Origin: Streptomyces venezuelae
Lineage (GTDB): Bacteria; Actinomycetota; Actinomycetes; Streptomycetales; Streptomycetaceae
DNA: 64,000 bases
Assembly: GCF_008642275.1 (NCBI RefSeq)
Contig: NZ_CP029189.1
Coordinates: forward strand, 496,001 to 560,000
Direction of reading: 5' to 3'
This document shows positions 28,261 through 37,460 of the stretch, one piece after another. The notes under the pieces were generated by a model. The model made no database searches and was not told the origin of the DNA. It saw only the letters and a list, made by a program, of their open reading frames with translations. Position numbers and translations under genes: made by a program. Every line of letters begins with the position of its first letter. Within the stretch, counting starts at the first letter, position 1.

Positions 28261-30924
28261 TCAGGAGTGGCGGTGGTGCCGGCGTCGGGCCCATCGTCGG
28301 AGCTCGTCGCTTCCCCAGACCAGCGGCGGGAAGACCGCGATGAGGAGGACGACGTCCAGCGGGAGGGCTGCGGTGCCGAAGAGGTGCTGGAGCGGCGGCG
28401 CGTACACGAGCGCCGCGGTGAAGACGAGTTCGAAGGCGATGCCGGCGAGCAGCAGCGGGTTGGTGAAGAAGCCGATGTCGCGCAGGGCCGCGTGGTCGGT
28501 TCGGGCGGCGATGGCCGTGCCGACCTGGCAGGTCACGATTCCTGCGAAGGTGGCGGTGGTCGCGGTGAGGTGGGCGTGGTGCAGGGGGCTTCCCGGTCCG
28601 GTGGGGTCGCCGGGGTGCCAGCCCGCGCGCCACAGCACGTAGAAGAAGCCGGTCATCACGAGGGCGGCCGAGACGGTGCCGAGCCAGCCCCAGCTGCGCA
28701 CGAGCATGTCCTTGTTGATCACGCTCTGGGAACTGGTCCGGGGCGGTCGGGACATGATCCCCGGCTCGGCGCGCTCACGGCCGAGGGCGAGGGCCGGCAG
28801 GGTCTCGGTCCCCAGGTCGACGGCGAGGATCTGCAGGACGGTCAGCGGCAGCGGTACGGCCCCTGCGGAGAGGGCGAACACGAGGAAGGGCACGACCTCG
28901 GGGGTGAGGTGGGCGAAGATGTAGACGATGAACTTCCGGACGTTGTCGTAGACGCGGCGCCCTGATTCGATCGCGGTGACGATGGTCGCGAAGTTGTCGT
29001 CGGTCAGGACCATGGTCGACGCCTCGCGTGCGACGTCGGTGCCGGAGAGCCCCATGGCCACACCGATGTGGGCACGGTGCAGGGCCGGGGCGTCGTTCAC
29101 TCCGTCACCGGTCATGGCCACGATCCGGCCGTGCGCCCGCAGGGCATCGGCCACCTTCAGCTTGGTCTCGGGCGAGGAGCGGGCGAAGACGATCTCCGTG
29201 CCGTCCTGGCGGAGGAGGTGGTCGAGCTCGCGGTCGTCGATCGCCTCGGACTGGGCGACCACCTGGAGGTCCGGTGTACCGATGCCGACGGCGCGGGCCA
29301 CGGACGCGGCGGTCGCCCCGTTGTCGCCGGTGACGATGTGGACGGTGAGACCCGCCTCGTGGCAGCGCCGGACCGCGGCGGCGACCTCGGGGCGCGGCGG
29401 GTCGTACAGGCCGACGAGGCCGAGCAGGTGCAGCTCCTGCTCGGCGTCCTGCCGCCGCACGGGCGCTGCCCCGCTGCCCGGCGGCAGCTCGCGTACCGCG
29501 ACGGCCAGCACGCGCATGCCGTTCGCCGCCAGAGCGTCGGCGGCCTGCTGGGCCTCGTCGGCCGGTTCGCCTTCGGCCAGCAGCGCCACGACGGCTTCGG
29601 GGGCGCCCTTGACGATCACGCGGAGGGTGCCGTGTTCTCCGTCATGGATCACCGACATGCGGCGCAGGCGCGGGTCGAAACGGAAGCAGGCCCGTCGGTG
29701 GGTGTCCCGGCCGGCCGGGTCGAGGGGTGCGGCATGTTGTGAGGCGCCCTCGACCAGTGCGACCTCGGTCGGGTCACCGTGCAGCGCGCCGTCGCTCTCG
29801 CGGGTGACGGTGGTGCACTGGGCTGCGGCACGGACCAGTTCGGCGGTCTCCGCACCGGTTGCCGTCTCGCGTGGCGGGGTCCAGGTGGAGTGGAGGCGCA
29901 TCTGGTTGCGGGTGAGCGTGCCGGTCTTGTCGGTGCAGATGACGTTGGTGGAGCCGAGGGTCTCCACGGCGCTCAGCCGCTTGACCACCGCGCCCTGACG
30001 GGCGAGGACGCGTACGCCCACGGCGAGGGCGAGGGTGATGGTGGGCAGCAGCCCTTCGGGCACGTTGGCGACGAGCAGGCCGATGGCGAACATCAGCGAG
30101 TCGGTCAGCGGGAGGCCGACCGCGAGGCCGGTCACCAGGAAGACGGCCCCCATGGCGACCGCGACCGCTGCGATCAGCCAGGCGACCTTCTTGACCTGCT
30201 GTTCCAGTGGGCTCGGCTCGCGGCGGGTGCGCTGGCTGAGGGCGGCGATCCGGCCGAGTTCGGTGTGGTCGCCGGTGGCGAAGACGATCGCCTGCGCCTG
30301 GCCTTCCGTGGCGGTGGTGCCGCTGAAGACGAGGTTGGGCTCCTGGAGCAGGGAGAGGCCTTCCAGGCCCGGGCCGGCGAAGCGCTCGACCGGGGTGGAT
30401 TCGCCCGTGAGCATGGAGAGGTCGGCCTCTATTCCTCCCTCGGTCAGGCGGGCGTCGGCGGGTATCCGGTCGCCCTCGTCGAGAGCGATGAGGTCGCCGG
30501 GGACGAGGTCCCGGGCCGGGAGGTGCTGTGCCTGTCCGTCGCGGATGACCCGGGCCTGGGCCGGGAGGTAGCGGGCCAGGGTTTCGACGGCCTTCTCGGC
30601 CTGCCGTTCCTGGACGAGGGCGAATCCGGCGTTGACGAGGACGACCGCGACGATCGCCCAGCCGAGGACCGCGATCGCGGCGGTGAAGGCGAGGGCGGCC
30701 GCGGCCCACAGCAGCAGTGCCAGCGGGTGGACGAGTTGCCGCAGCAGTTCTTTCAGGATGCTCGTGCGGGTGGTGCGGCGGACCTCGTTCGGGCCGTAGA
30801 CGGCCAGTCTGCGTGCTGCCTCCCGGCTGGAAAGGCCGAGGCGACCGGTGTGCAGCTCACGGCGGAGCAGGGGAAGGGGTTCCAGGGGATCCGGCGCGAG
30901 GTCAGGGGCGGCGGTCTCAGTCAT
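28261..30924 (-). CDS. P-type cation ATPase, type II
   Basis: The 887-residue pump has an N-domain ([20 protein letters not shown]), A-domain TGES loop ([14 protein letters not shown]), membrane helix 4 [20 protein letters not shown], phosphorylated D332 in [12 protein letters not shown], and hinge [20 protein letters not shown]. The PEGLLPT helix is of the Na+,K+/H+,K+/Ca2+ type and differs from the PESLPAV helix of the other ATPase in this window, so the two pumps probably move different ions. Its ATG lies inside the end of the Rv1733c-like gene (8-bp overlap). DUF1876 follows 18 bp later. Confidence 0.93.
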   Translation of the reverse strand: MTETAAPDLAPDPLEPLPLLRRELHTGRLGLSSREAARRLAVYGPNEVRRTTRTSILKELLRQLVHPLALLLWAAAALAFTAAIAVLGWAIVAVVLVNAGFALVQERQAEKAVETLARYLPAQARVIRDGQAQHLPARDLVPGDLIALDEGDRIPADARLTEGGIEADLSMLTGESTPVERFAGPGLEGLSLLQEPNLVFSGTTATEGQAQAIVFATGDHTELGRIAALSQRTRREPSPLEQQVKKVAWLIAAVAVAMGAVFLVTGLAVGLPLTDSLMFAIGLLVANVPEGLLPTITLALAVGVRVLARQGAVVKRLSAVETLGSTNVICTDKTGTLTRNQMRLHSTWTPPRETATGAETAELVRAAAQCTTVTRESDGALHGDPTEVALVEGASQHAAPLDPAGRDTHRRACFRFDPRLRRMSVIHDGEHGTLRVIVKGAPEAVVALLAEGEPADEAQQAADALAANGMRVLAVAVRELPPGSGAAPVRRQDAEQELHLLGLVGLYDPPRPEVAAAVRRCHEAGLTVHIVTGDNGATAASVARAVGIGTPDLQVVAQSEAIDDRELDHLLRQDGTEIVFARSSPETKLKVADALRAHGRIVAMTGDGVNDAPALHRAHIGVAMGLSGTDVAREASTMVLTDDNFATIVTAIESGRRVYDNVRKFIVYIFAHLTPEVVPFLVFALSAGAVPLPLTVLQILAVDLGTETLPALALGRERAEPGIMSRPPRTSSQSVINKDMLVRSWGWLGTVSAALVMTGFFYVLWRAGWHPGDPTGPGSPLHHAHLTATTATFAGIVTCQVGTAIAARTDHAALRDIGFFTNPLLLAGIAFELVFTAALVYAPPLQHLFGTAALPLDVVLLIAVFPPLVWGSDELRRWARRRHHRHS

Positions 30925-31513
30925 CGCCGGCTCCCTGTCCGGGGCGCAGGCGGCCTGACCACAGGGGCTCGACGCCTGCCCACTCGGAGTCCCAGGCCCG
31001 TGCGCTGCCCGCGTCCACGAAGCGCAGGCGCAGGGCTACGAGGGCGCCGCCGGCGAGCACGATTCCGGCCAGCGCTCCGGTACCGATGCCCACCGCGTTC
31101 AAGGCGACGTGGGCCTGGCTGGGCGGTGCGCCGGTCGCACGGCCGTTTCCGTCGACCCACAGGCGGACCGTGTCCCCGTGCCGGGTTCCTGCCGGAACGG
31201 GGATGGTTTCGGTGTGCGCGCGCTGCGAGGGGTAGTGCCACGTGGCGGCCGCTACGGTGACCGGCCGACTGCTCGGCTGCGCTCCTGCCCGGTAGGTGGT
31301 ATGGCCGACCGTGGTGGCCGTCACGGTGTGGCGGTGGCGCGCGAGGTTCTCGGCGGTGCGGTGGCCGTCCGTCCAGGCCGCGCGCCCGAGGGCGAAACCG
31401 GCGATGACGGCCAGGAGGCAGGTCAGCGCGAAGGCGGCATGCATGCGGGTCCGGGTGCGGTCGGCGTGACGCCTGAGCGGGTTGGCGCCCGTACCTTTCG
31501 TCCGGTGGTGCAT
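30917..31513 (-). CDS. Rv1733c-like membrane protein
   Basis: The ATG at 31513 gives 198 residues with two membrane segments: [20 protein letters not shown] near the N terminus and [20 protein letters not shown] near the C terminus. A 95-residue extracytoplasmic domain lies between them and contains [20 protein letters not shown] and [19 protein letters not shown]. This two-helix layout is that of the mycobacterial Rv1733c family, another DosR-regulon product of unknown function. It overlaps the cation ATPase start by 8 bp, so stoichiometric production, and perhaps physical partnership, is plausible. Confidence 0.85.
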   Translation of the reverse strand: MHHRTKGTGANPLRRHADRTRTRMHAAFALTCLLAVIAGFALGRAAWTDGHRTAENLARHRHTVTATTVGHTTYRAGAQPSSRPVTVAAATWHYPSQRAHTETIPVPAGTRHGDTVRLWVDGNGRATGAPPSQAHVALNAVGIGTGALAGIVLAGGALVALRLRFVDAGSARAWDSEWAGVEPLWSGRLRPGQGAGDD

Positions 31514-31553
31514 GGCACGCCTCCGTGCTGTGCGTGCCGAGCGGGCCGTCCCT

Positions 31554-32054
31554 TCAGGCGGCGACGAGCTCGGCACTGATGTGGTGGGCCCAGTTCTGGA
31601 TCCGTTCGGGGTTGCGGAAGTCTCCGCCCTTGCCCTGCCGGGTCATGGCCTTGGCGAGGAATCCCGGGGTGTGGGCCGTGATGCTGCCGCCGAAGGTCAT
31701 GTGCTCGCGTGCTCCGATGAGTTGCATCTCCCGGGCGACGGCGGACACCGGGGGGATGTCGCGTTCTTCGGCGGAGCGGTCGAGCGGGCCGCTGCTGAAC
31801 ATCCACACCGGGCGGTGCCGCAGGGATTCGGCGTTGCGTTCGGCGCAGTGCTTGGCCTTGCTGCTCCAGTGACCGGCGTAGAGGGAGCCGCCGAGGACGA
31901 CGGCGTCGTAGGCGCGGACGTCGTGGACGTCGCCGGCCGGCAGGACGACGGCGTCGAGACCGTCCTCGCGGAGGGTCTTGCCGATCTGTTCGGCGATGCC
32001 TGCGGTGGCGCCGTGCTTGGTGCCGTAGGCGACCAGGACTCGCTTGGTGCTCAT
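31554..32054 (-). CDS. Flavodoxin-domain protein
   Basis: The 166-residue protein starts MSTKRVLVAYGTKHGATAGI, the FMN phosphate-binding loop of flavodoxins. It continues with VRAYDAVVLGGSLYAGHWSS and PVWMFSSGPLDRSAEERDI, as in protoporphyrinogen oxidase HemG-like and Rv-type flavodoxins. It probably acts as a cytoplasmic FMN electron carrier or oxidase; HemG-like activity is possible but unproven. AAGGAG precedes the ATG. It is the first gene of the minus-strand unit that includes the Rv1733c-like, ATPase and DUF1876 genes. Its promoter holds the boxes at 32124-32158. Confidence 0.9.
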   Translation of the reverse strand: MSTKRVLVAYGTKHGATAGIAEQIGKTLREDGLDAVVLPAGDVHDVRAYDAVVLGGSLYAGHWSSKAKHCAERNAESLRHRPVWMFSSGPLDRSAEERDIPPVSAVAREMQLIGAREHMTFGGSITAHTPGFLAKAMTRQGKGGDFRNPERIQNWAHHISAELVAA

Positions 32055-32123
32055 GGCGGGTGCTCCTTGATTCCGTGGTGCGGGTCTGATGCCACTGTCA
32101 CGCGGCCGACGGCCGGACCGCTT

Positions 32124-32158
32124 GGGCCGGACGGATCCCGATGGGGGCCGTTCGGTCC
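32124..32158. promoter_or_regulatory. Paired OsdR/DevR-like boxes
   Basis: GGGCCGGACGGATCCC (32124-32139) and GGGCCGTTCGGTCC (32145-32158) begin 21 bp apart, 69 bp upstream of the flavodoxin ATG on the minus strand. They sit just beyond the recognisable end (about 32170) of the decayed phosphoenolpyruvate synthase sequence. Confidence 0.7.
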
Positions 32159-32169
32159 TCCCCGTAGCG

Positions 32170-32553
32170 TTCTCCTCGGCGGTGGCGCTGTTTCGGACGG
32201 CGAGCTCCGGGCCGGAACGCCCCAGCTCGCGGCTGAGGTCCTCGCAGGCCGTGATGGCCTCGGCCATCAGGGGTTCGGGCAGAAACTCGCCCATGATCAT
32301 CGAGCGGATGCCCGCTCGACGTCTTCGAGCGCGACACCGTCGTGGAACCGGTCGAGCTGGTCCTGCATGCGGGTGCGCAGGCCGTGTCGTCGAGCAGCTC
32401 TTCGTAGGCGTCGGCGGCCGGGGCGAAGCCGGGCGGCACCCGCAGGCCGGCGGTGGTCAGCCGTCTGGTCAGCTCGCCCAACGAGGCGTTCTTGCCGCCG
32501 ACCCGGCCGATGCCGCCTCGGCCGAGCTCGGTGAACGGTACGACGGGTCGCAT
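32170..32553 (-). pseudogene. Phosphoenolpyruvate synthase (PpsA) N-terminal remnant with two frameshifts
   Basis: An ATG at 32553 opens with IGRVGGKNASLGELTRRLTT, the nucleotide-binding start of PEP synthase. Homology then shifts frame near 32385 (GLRTRMQDQLDRFHDGVALE) and again near 32300 (IMGEFLPEPLMAEAI, then ELAVRNSATAEEN). It stops at the conserved SATAE(D/E) motif. The rest of the roughly 800-residue enzyme (the remaining ATP-grasp, swivelling phosphohistidine and PEP-binding domains) is absent. The gene cannot make an active enzyme. Its promoter boxes (32793-32831) persist. Confidence 0.85.
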
Positions 32554-32595
32554 GTGTGTCCTGTGACGTTCTCCGGGGCTGCGTATCGGCAGGGA

Positions 32596-32691
32596 TCAGT
32601 ACGGCAGGGGGCGGCCGGACGGCGTGCGCAGATCCAGCGGGGCGGGCTTGTGGGGCTGCTTGGGCCGGGTCTGGATCCGAATGCGCAGCAT
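32596..32691 (-). CDS. Possible 31-residue basic peptide upstream of the PpsA remnant
   Basis: From the ATG at 32691 the frame encodes MLRIRIQTRPKQPHKPAPLD and ends ...TPSGRPLPY before TGA. It is rich in Arg, Lys and Pro and has no predicted membrane segment. It lies 42 bp upstream of the PpsA remnant on the same strand, after a GAAGAGG purine run. It could be a genuine small protein or leader peptide of the lost enzyme, or chance. I know of no family match. Confidence 0.35.
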   Translation of the reverse strand: MLRIRIQTRPKQPHKPAPLDLRTPSGRPLPY

Positions 32692-32792
32692 CGTGGTCAC
32701 CCTCTTCGGAAGGCGGCGCCGGAATGGCGTCCGGGTTCCACGATCACGCGGTGGGCCATGGGGACCGCAGTGCCGAGGGGGCCATGCCCATG

Positions 32793-32831
32793 GGGCCGAG
32801 TAGGCCGCTGCGGTGCTGGGCCGATCGGCCC
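32793..32831. promoter_or_regulatory. OsdR/DevR-like box (perfect) with an off-phase partner
   Basis: GGGCCGATCGGCCC at 32818-32831 is a perfect 14-bp palindrome and the closest match in the window to the inferred core. A weaker GGGCCGAGTAGGCC begins at 32793, 25 bp away instead of the usual 20-21. The sites lie 102-140 bp upstream of the small frame and the PpsA remnant on the minus strand. Confidence 0.62.
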
Positions 32832-32885
32832 GGCTTCCGGTGCTGAAGGGCTGTCTGACCCGCGGCTGGACCACGTTCGCCCTGC

Positions 32886-33044
32886 TCAGGACCATCGACG
32901 GGAATCGTCGTCCACCGCCCGGTCCACCGCCCGCCGGAACGCGGTGCGCATGAGGTGGATGGAGAGGTTCGTCAGCGCGCCCCTGCGTTCCTCGGGAGCC
33001 TCAGTCAGGTAGCCGTCGACGTCGTTTGCCTTGCTCTGCACCAT
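32886..33044 (-). pseudogene. DUF1801-like N-terminal remnant
   Basis: The minus-strand frame from the ATG at 33044 begins MVQSKANDVDGYLTEAPEER and continues RGALTNL, which resembles the opening helix of DUF1801 (YdhG-like) proteins. After about 25 residues the similarity is lost and the frame ends at 32886, far short of the usual 110-140 residues. It lies immediately downstream of a USP gene and is probably a decayed fragment. Confidence 0.42.
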
Positions 33045-33076
33045 TCCGTGAGGCTGTGCCGGATTCAAAGCGTCCA

Positions 33077-33538
33077 TCAATGTTCGACATCCGCATCTGC
33101 CCGGACGATGGTGATCGGACATGGCGCGTGGAGCGCCGTCTGATGGCTCACCGAACCGAGCAGGGCTCGACCGAAGCCGCCGCGACCGCGACTGCCCACG
33201 ACCAGCATGTCCGCGCCCTCTGCCGCGTCGACCAGGACGTCGACCGGATTGCCGCGCACCAGGCGCTGGTGTACGGAGGAGGCACCGTCCTCACCGAGTA
33301 CCGTGCGGACCTCCTCGACCAGCCGGCGCTCGGCCTCCTCCTCGTCGAACGTGGTGTCCACCGCCGGGGCCGACCACGACGCGGCACCGGGCAGGTCCCA
33401 CGCTGCGACCGCCTCTACTCGCCCGCTCACCAGCCCTGCGTACCGGACCGCCCAGCGCAGCGCGGCCTGGGACGAGGGCGATCCGTCGACGCCCACCACA
33501 ATCCGCGGAGCCTCTTGCTGCCTGTTCATTCCGCTCAT
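33077..33538 (-). CDS. Single-domain universal stress protein
   Basis: The protein has one USP domain of about 150 residues, with strand IVVGVDGSPSSQAALRWAV and an intact ATP loop VVGSRGRGGFGRALLGSV. It differs from the five tandem USPs of the island. The start may be ATG 33538 (MSGMNRQQ) or ATG 33529 (MNRQQ), both downstream of GGAAGG. It is the last gene of the minus-strand unit alcohol dehydrogenase, HTH-PPOX, HAD, GH65, USP, with 75 bp between it and the GH65 stop. Confidence 0.9.
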   Translation of the reverse strand: MSGMNRQQEAPRIVVGVDGSPSSQAALRWAVRYAGLVSGRVEAVAAWDLPGAASWSAPAVDTTFDEEEAERRLVEEVRTVLGEDGASSVHQRLVRGNPVDVLVDAAEGADMLVVGSRGRGGFGRALLGSVSHQTALHAPCPITIVRADADVEH

Positions 33539-33613
33539 CCTTCCGACGGCTGATACATCCACAGTGTGCGCATCACGATCGCCCCGCCACGCGAGGAGGA
33601 GGTGGCTGCCGTG

Positions 33614-36013
33614 TCAGCCCTTTGGGAGGCGGAACCATCGCTCCTGGCCTGCGGCAATACGTTCGTGCCGGTCACCGGGCAGGACCAGGGGCACCGGACC
33701 GAGGGGGGATGAAGGGACGCTGATGCCGAGCCGGCCCGGCCGGAACCGGATGCGGATGTCCCGGTGCCCCAGATAAGAGATCGAGAACGAGGAACCGGGC
33801 ACTTCGGAGAGGGGCACGGGGTCGATGTGCAGGCCGTCGCCGTGGGGTTCGAGTCCGACGATGCCGCGCTCGACGAGGCCGAGGGTGCCACCCATGGCAC
33901 CGAGGTGGATCCCCTCACCGGTGGTGCCGCCCTGGACGTCGGTGATGTCACCGAGCAGCGCTTCCTGGCAGTAGCGCCAAGCATCCGGGCCCTGCTCGCG
34001 AGCAAGTACCCAGCCGTGGACGAGGCTGCTGAGCGTGGAGCCGTGGCTGGTGCGCCGCAGGTAGTAGTCCACCGTCCTGTGCCAGAGGTCGTCGTCGAGG
34101 CGACACCCAAGCCGAAGGAACAATCGTTCGAGTTCTGTGGGGCGGAAGAGGTAGCCGAGCATGAGGGTGTCGGCCTGCTTGGACGCCTGGTAGCGGTTGG
34201 GGGTGTCGCCTTCGGCTTCCAGAATGCGGTCCAGGCGGCGGATGTCGTGGTAGCGGGCGCGGTATCCGTCCCAGTCGAGTTCGGCGAGGTCCCCGTAGCC
34301 GTGGAACTGGCTGATCACCTCTCGGTGGAACGGCACGTACAGGCGGCGGGAAACGTCCTCCCAGACGGTGAGTACGTCGGGGCCGACGCCGATGTGCGCG
34401 AGGAGCTCGGCACGTCGGGCGGCAGGAAGCTCCCCGTACAGGTCGAGGGACCGGGCCAGCACCCAGGCGGCGGTGACGTTGGTGTAAGCGTTGTCGTCGA
34501 TGCCGGGACCAGTGGCGTCCGGGTAGGCATCGTGGTACTCGTCCGGTCCGACGACGCCGCGGATCCGGTAGCGGCCGAGGCCCGTGTCCCACGTCGCTGC
34601 GTCCGCCCAGAAGCGGGCCACGTGCAGGAGGAGTTCGGCGCCGGGACCGTGCATGAATCCGGCATCGCCGGTGGCCTGCCCGTACCGCCACACGTTCCAC
34701 GCCACAGCCGACCCCACGTGGTGCTGGAGGTGGGAGTGGTCCGGCAGCCAGCGGCCGGAGCGCGGATTGAGGTGCAGCCGCTGGGTCTCCTCGGTGCCGG
34801 AACTGCCGCTCTGCCAGGGGAACATGGCTCCCTTCACCCCAGCCCGGCGAGCGGCCTCCCGAGCTGCGGGGAGCCGTCGGTGCCGGTACATCAACAGGGC
34901 GCGAGCGGTCTCGGGGAGGTGGAGGGCGAGGTAGGGCAGGACGAACAGCTCGTCCCAGAAGACGTGGCCCCGGTACGCCTCGCCGTGAAGGCCGCGAGCG
35001 GGGACGCCGGCATCGAGCTCGGCGGTGTGCGGCGAGAGGGTCTGCAGCACGTGGAAGGCGTGCAGCCGGAGGACCTTGCCGGTCTCTCCGGGCACCTTCA
35101 ACTCTCCGTCGCTCCAGAGGCGTTGCCAGGCAGCGCGGTGGGAGGCCAGCAGGGAGGGAAAGTCCGGGGCGTGCGTGGCGCAGTCGATGCTCCGCCGCAG
35201 CGTATCGGCCGCGGGACGGTCGAGCGAGGTGCACAGGGCAGCAGTCTTCACCACGACGACCGGGGCCGCCCGATCGATCGGCAGGACGAACGTCTGTGTG
35301 GCGGTGGTGGATGTACAGACCCGGCCCACCGGTGCCAGAGGACGTGCCGATGTACGGACCGCGAGCCCGATCTGTACCCGGGAGGTGGCCGTCGTGCAGG
35401 ACAGCCAAGCGGTGCCCTCCGCCTCCACCCCGGCCCGGTGCCCGACGAGATGCCGCCCGGCCAGGGCGCGGTAGCGGTCGACTCCCGCGTTCGTGACGTC
35501 GCCGTCGAGCACGGACTCGATCCCTATCCGGCCACTCCAGCCGTACGCTCTGAACACCGTGTTCTGCGCTGCCAGGTTCGGGACGCCCATGTGGACCAGG
35601 CGGGTGTGCGTGACACCCAGGCGACGGCCTTCGGCATCGTGGAAGAGCATGCGGCGGGTGAGCGTTCCGGCGCGCAGGTCCAGCGTCACGTTGCTGTGCC
35701 GCAGGGACGGATGGTCCGGCGTGAGCCAGTCCCCCGGCGGTGCGCCCTCGGGCAGGCAGCGGTACCGCAGGGCGGTCCAGTCCGGCAGTCGGACCATGTC
35801 CTCGTTGGAGACCGTGCGTCCGCCGATGGTGGAGTCGAGCCGGTTGTAGCAGCCGGCGAGGTAGGTGCCCGGGTAGTGGATGTCGTCGGCGACGCTTTCG
35901 GGGGCTGAACCGCGCGTGGCGAAGCGGCCGTTGCCCAGAGTGCACAGGGCTTCGACCAGCCGCTCGGTCTTGGGGTCATAGCGGTGGTATTCCCAGTGCC
36001 AGGCAGTGGTCAC
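33614..36013 (-). CDS. Glycoside hydrolase family 65 disaccharide phosphorylase
   Basis: The GTG at 36013 overlaps the HAD gene stop (GTGA) and yields 799 residues, typical for GH65. Conserved blocks are LGNGRFATRGSAPES near the N terminus, GHVFWDELFVLPYL, the catalytic GVVGPDEYHDAYPD with general acid E492, and RYQASKQADTLMLGYLF. Family members phosphorolyse maltose, trehalose, kojibiose or nigerose to beta-glucose 1-phosphate and glucose, which saves one ATP per disaccharide. Specificity cannot be read from sequence alone. Pairing with a beta-phosphoglucomutase-like HAD gene supports a phosphorylase rather than a hydrolase. Confidence 0.93.
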   Translation of the reverse strand: MTTAWHWEYHRYDPKTERLVEALCTLGNGRFATRGSAPESVADDIHYPGTYLAGCYNRLDSTIGGRTVSNEDMVRLPDWTALRYRCLPEGAPPGDWLTPDHPSLRHSNVTLDLRAGTLTRRMLFHDAEGRRLGVTHTRLVHMGVPNLAAQNTVFRAYGWSGRIGIESVLDGDVTNAGVDRYRALAGRHLVGHRAGVEAEGTAWLSCTTATSRVQIGLAVRTSARPLAPVGRVCTSTTATQTFVLPIDRAAPVVVVKTAALCTSLDRPAADTLRRSIDCATHAPDFPSLLASHRAAWQRLWSDGELKVPGETGKVLRLHAFHVLQTLSPHTAELDAGVPARGLHGEAYRGHVFWDELFVLPYLALHLPETARALLMYRHRRLPAAREAARRAGVKGAMFPWQSGSSGTEETQRLHLNPRSGRWLPDHSHLQHHVGSAVAWNVWRYGQATGDAGFMHGPGAELLLHVARFWADAATWDTGLGRYRIRGVVGPDEYHDAYPDATGPGIDDNAYTNVTAAWVLARSLDLYGELPAARRAELLAHIGVGPDVLTVWEDVSRRLYVPFHREVISQFHGYGDLAELDWDGYRARYHDIRRLDRILEAEGDTPNRYQASKQADTLMLGYLFRPTELERLFLRLGCRLDDDLWHRTVDYYLRRTSHGSTLSSLVHGWVLAREQGPDAWRYCQEALLGDITDVQGGTTGEGIHLGAMGGTLGLVERGIVGLEPHGDGLHIDPVPLSEVPGSSFSISYLGHRDIRIRFRPGRLGISVPSSPLGPVPLVLPGDRHERIAAGQERWFRLPKG

Positions 36014-36768
36014 AGACGGCCGCCTTCGAGTATGGCGGGCAGCCCGCCGAGGTCGGGAAGGACGAGATCGGCGCCATGCGCACCGAGGGCCTCCGTCATG
36101 CGCGGGTCGTCGTCCCTGTTGAGCCCCACCACCAACCGGAAACCGCCCAGGTGTCCCGCCTCGACGCCGGCGAGCGCGTCCTCCACCACGGCCGTGTGCG
36201 CGGGGGTCACGCCGAGTCGGCCGACGGCTTCGAGGAAGAGGGCGGGGTCGGGTTTCCCCGCAAGTGCGAGTGCGGCCGCGTCCTGGCCGTCCACCAGGGC
36301 GTCGAAGTAGCCGACGAGCTGTGCGGACTCCAGGAGGGATCGGGCGTGCCGGGAAGCCGAGACGGCCGCGCAACGGACCGTCTTCTCCCGAAGTTCCTGA
36401 AGCGCGGGCCGCACGTCGTCGAAGGTGCTGACGCCGTCAGTCCGCAGCATCGATGAGAAGACCTCCTCCTTGCGGGCGGCGACCGCGTGGACGGTCGCGC
36501 ACCCGGGCGGATCCTCGGGCGTCCCGGGCGCAAGGTCGATGTGGCGGGCGGTGAGGAAGGCGCGTACACCGTCGAGACGGGACCTGCCGTCCACCAGGTC
36601 CCGGTACTCCCGGACGGCGTCGAACGGGCGCGGCCGCGCACCGGCGTGCGATGGCTTCCACTCCGGGAGACAGCCGTCGAAGGTCTCCTTCCAGGCGGCC
36701 GCGTGCCGGTCCGCCGTGGCCAGGAGCACTCCGTCGGTGTCGAAGACGACCGCGCGCAGTTCGTTCAT
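36010..36768 (-). CDS. HAD hydrolase, beta-phosphoglucomutase-like
   Basis: The 252-residue protein has the HAD nucleophile motif VVFDTDGVLLATADRHAAAW, with Asp10 as probable nucleophile and Asp12 as acid/base. The cap domain is of the beta-PGM subclass, and motif IV is VVEDALAGVEAGHLGGFRLV. Beta-PGM converts beta-glucose 1-phosphate to glucose 6-phosphate, the step needed after GH65 phosphorolysis. Start and stop overlap both neighbours (ATGA with the HTH-PPOX gene, GTGA with GH65), indicating tight translational coupling. Hydrolase activity on another sugar phosphate is the main alternative. Confidence 0.9.
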   Translation of the reverse strand: MNELRAVVFDTDGVLLATADRHAAAWKETFDGCLPEWKPSHAGARPRPFDAVREYRDLVDGRSRLDGVRAFLTARHIDLAPGTPEDPPGCATVHAVAARKEEVFSSMLRTDGVSTFDDVRPALQELREKTVRCAAVSASRHARSLLESAQLVGYFDALVDGQDAAALALAGKPDPALFLEAVGRLGVTPAHTAVVEDALAGVEAGHLGGFRLVVGLNRDDDPRMTEALGAHGADLVLPDLGGLPAILEGGRL

Positions 36769-37460
36769 GAGTCGTGCACCACGCGACGGCCGGTGATCCG
36801 AGCCGGGGTGAGCTTCATCCAGTGGCTGCGCGGGCCGCCGGCCCAGGGCTGGGAGCGGGCCGTGGTGTTGAGGTGGTGGATCTCGTCCGGGTCTGTGACG
36901 GCTGCCAGTTCACCCACGGCCAGCACGCTCCAACCAGTGGCGGTGACGTCGTCGATGTTGTCGATCTCGAAGGCGACCTCGGTTCCGGCCGCTCTGGAAG
37001 TGACCGCTTCCGCGGAGGTGCGGAAGGCGATGTCGGAGCCTGCGATCAGGTAGTTGACGGGGAGGATGGCGGGGCCTTCGGACGTGAAGATGGCGATGCG
37101 GCCAACGCCGTGCGTGCTCAGCAGCCGCCGGCATTCGGGCTCGTCCAGCGGTACGAGCACACTGTCGCGCCGGGCTGTGGCCCGCCCTGCGACGCGTCGG
37201 GCGCTGGCGCCGGTCAAGTCGTCAACCGTGAGGCCCAGGGCGTCGGCCACCCGAACCAGGGTGCCGATGGCAGGACTGGCGGCGTGCTCCTCCAGGTAGG
37301 CGATGTACGTCCCATCGGCACCGCACCGCCGGCCCAGATCCTCGCGGCTCAGCCCCAGGGCCTCACGGCGGGCCGCCAGGCGGCGGCCCAGGTCGGTGCG
37401 TCCGGTCATCTCGCCTGACTGCTGGGGGCGGGTGCTCGGCATGTTCTTCACGGCGCTCAC
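36765..37460 (-). CDS. HTH-XRE domain fused to PPOX-fold flavin-binding domain
   Basis: The frame opens with a GTG at 37460 that overlaps the alcohol dehydrogenase stop (GTGA). An ATG at 37442 is an alternative start. Residues about 18-80 form an XRE-type helix-turn-helix (LGRRLAARREALGLSREDLG and GTYIAYLEEHAASPAIGTLV). Residues about 95-230 are a PPOX split barrel (GRIAIFTSEGPAILPVNYLI and VAFEIDNIDDVTATGWSVLA), similar to the stand-alone protein at 7604. The fusion suggests a DNA-binding regulator that senses flavin or redox state, perhaps controlling this operon. Confidence 0.87.
   Translation of the reverse strand: MSAVKNMPSTRPQQSGEMTGRTDLGRRLAARREALGLSREDLGRRCGADGTYIAYLEEHAASPAIGTLVRVADALGLTVDDLTGASARRVAGRATARRDSVLVPLDEPECRRLLSTHGVGRIAIFTSEGPAILPVNYLIAGSDIAFRTSAEAVTSRAAGTEVAFEIDNIDDVTATGWSVLAVGELAAVTDPDEIHHLNTTARSQPWAGGPRSHWMKLTPARITGRRVVHDS

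Noticed and set aside
31554..32300. A 248-residue fusion of a PEP synthase segment to the flavodoxin
   Set aside because: The flavodoxin has its own AAGGAG and ATG at 32054, and the upstream segment is a frameshifted pseudogene piece followed by the operator boxes.
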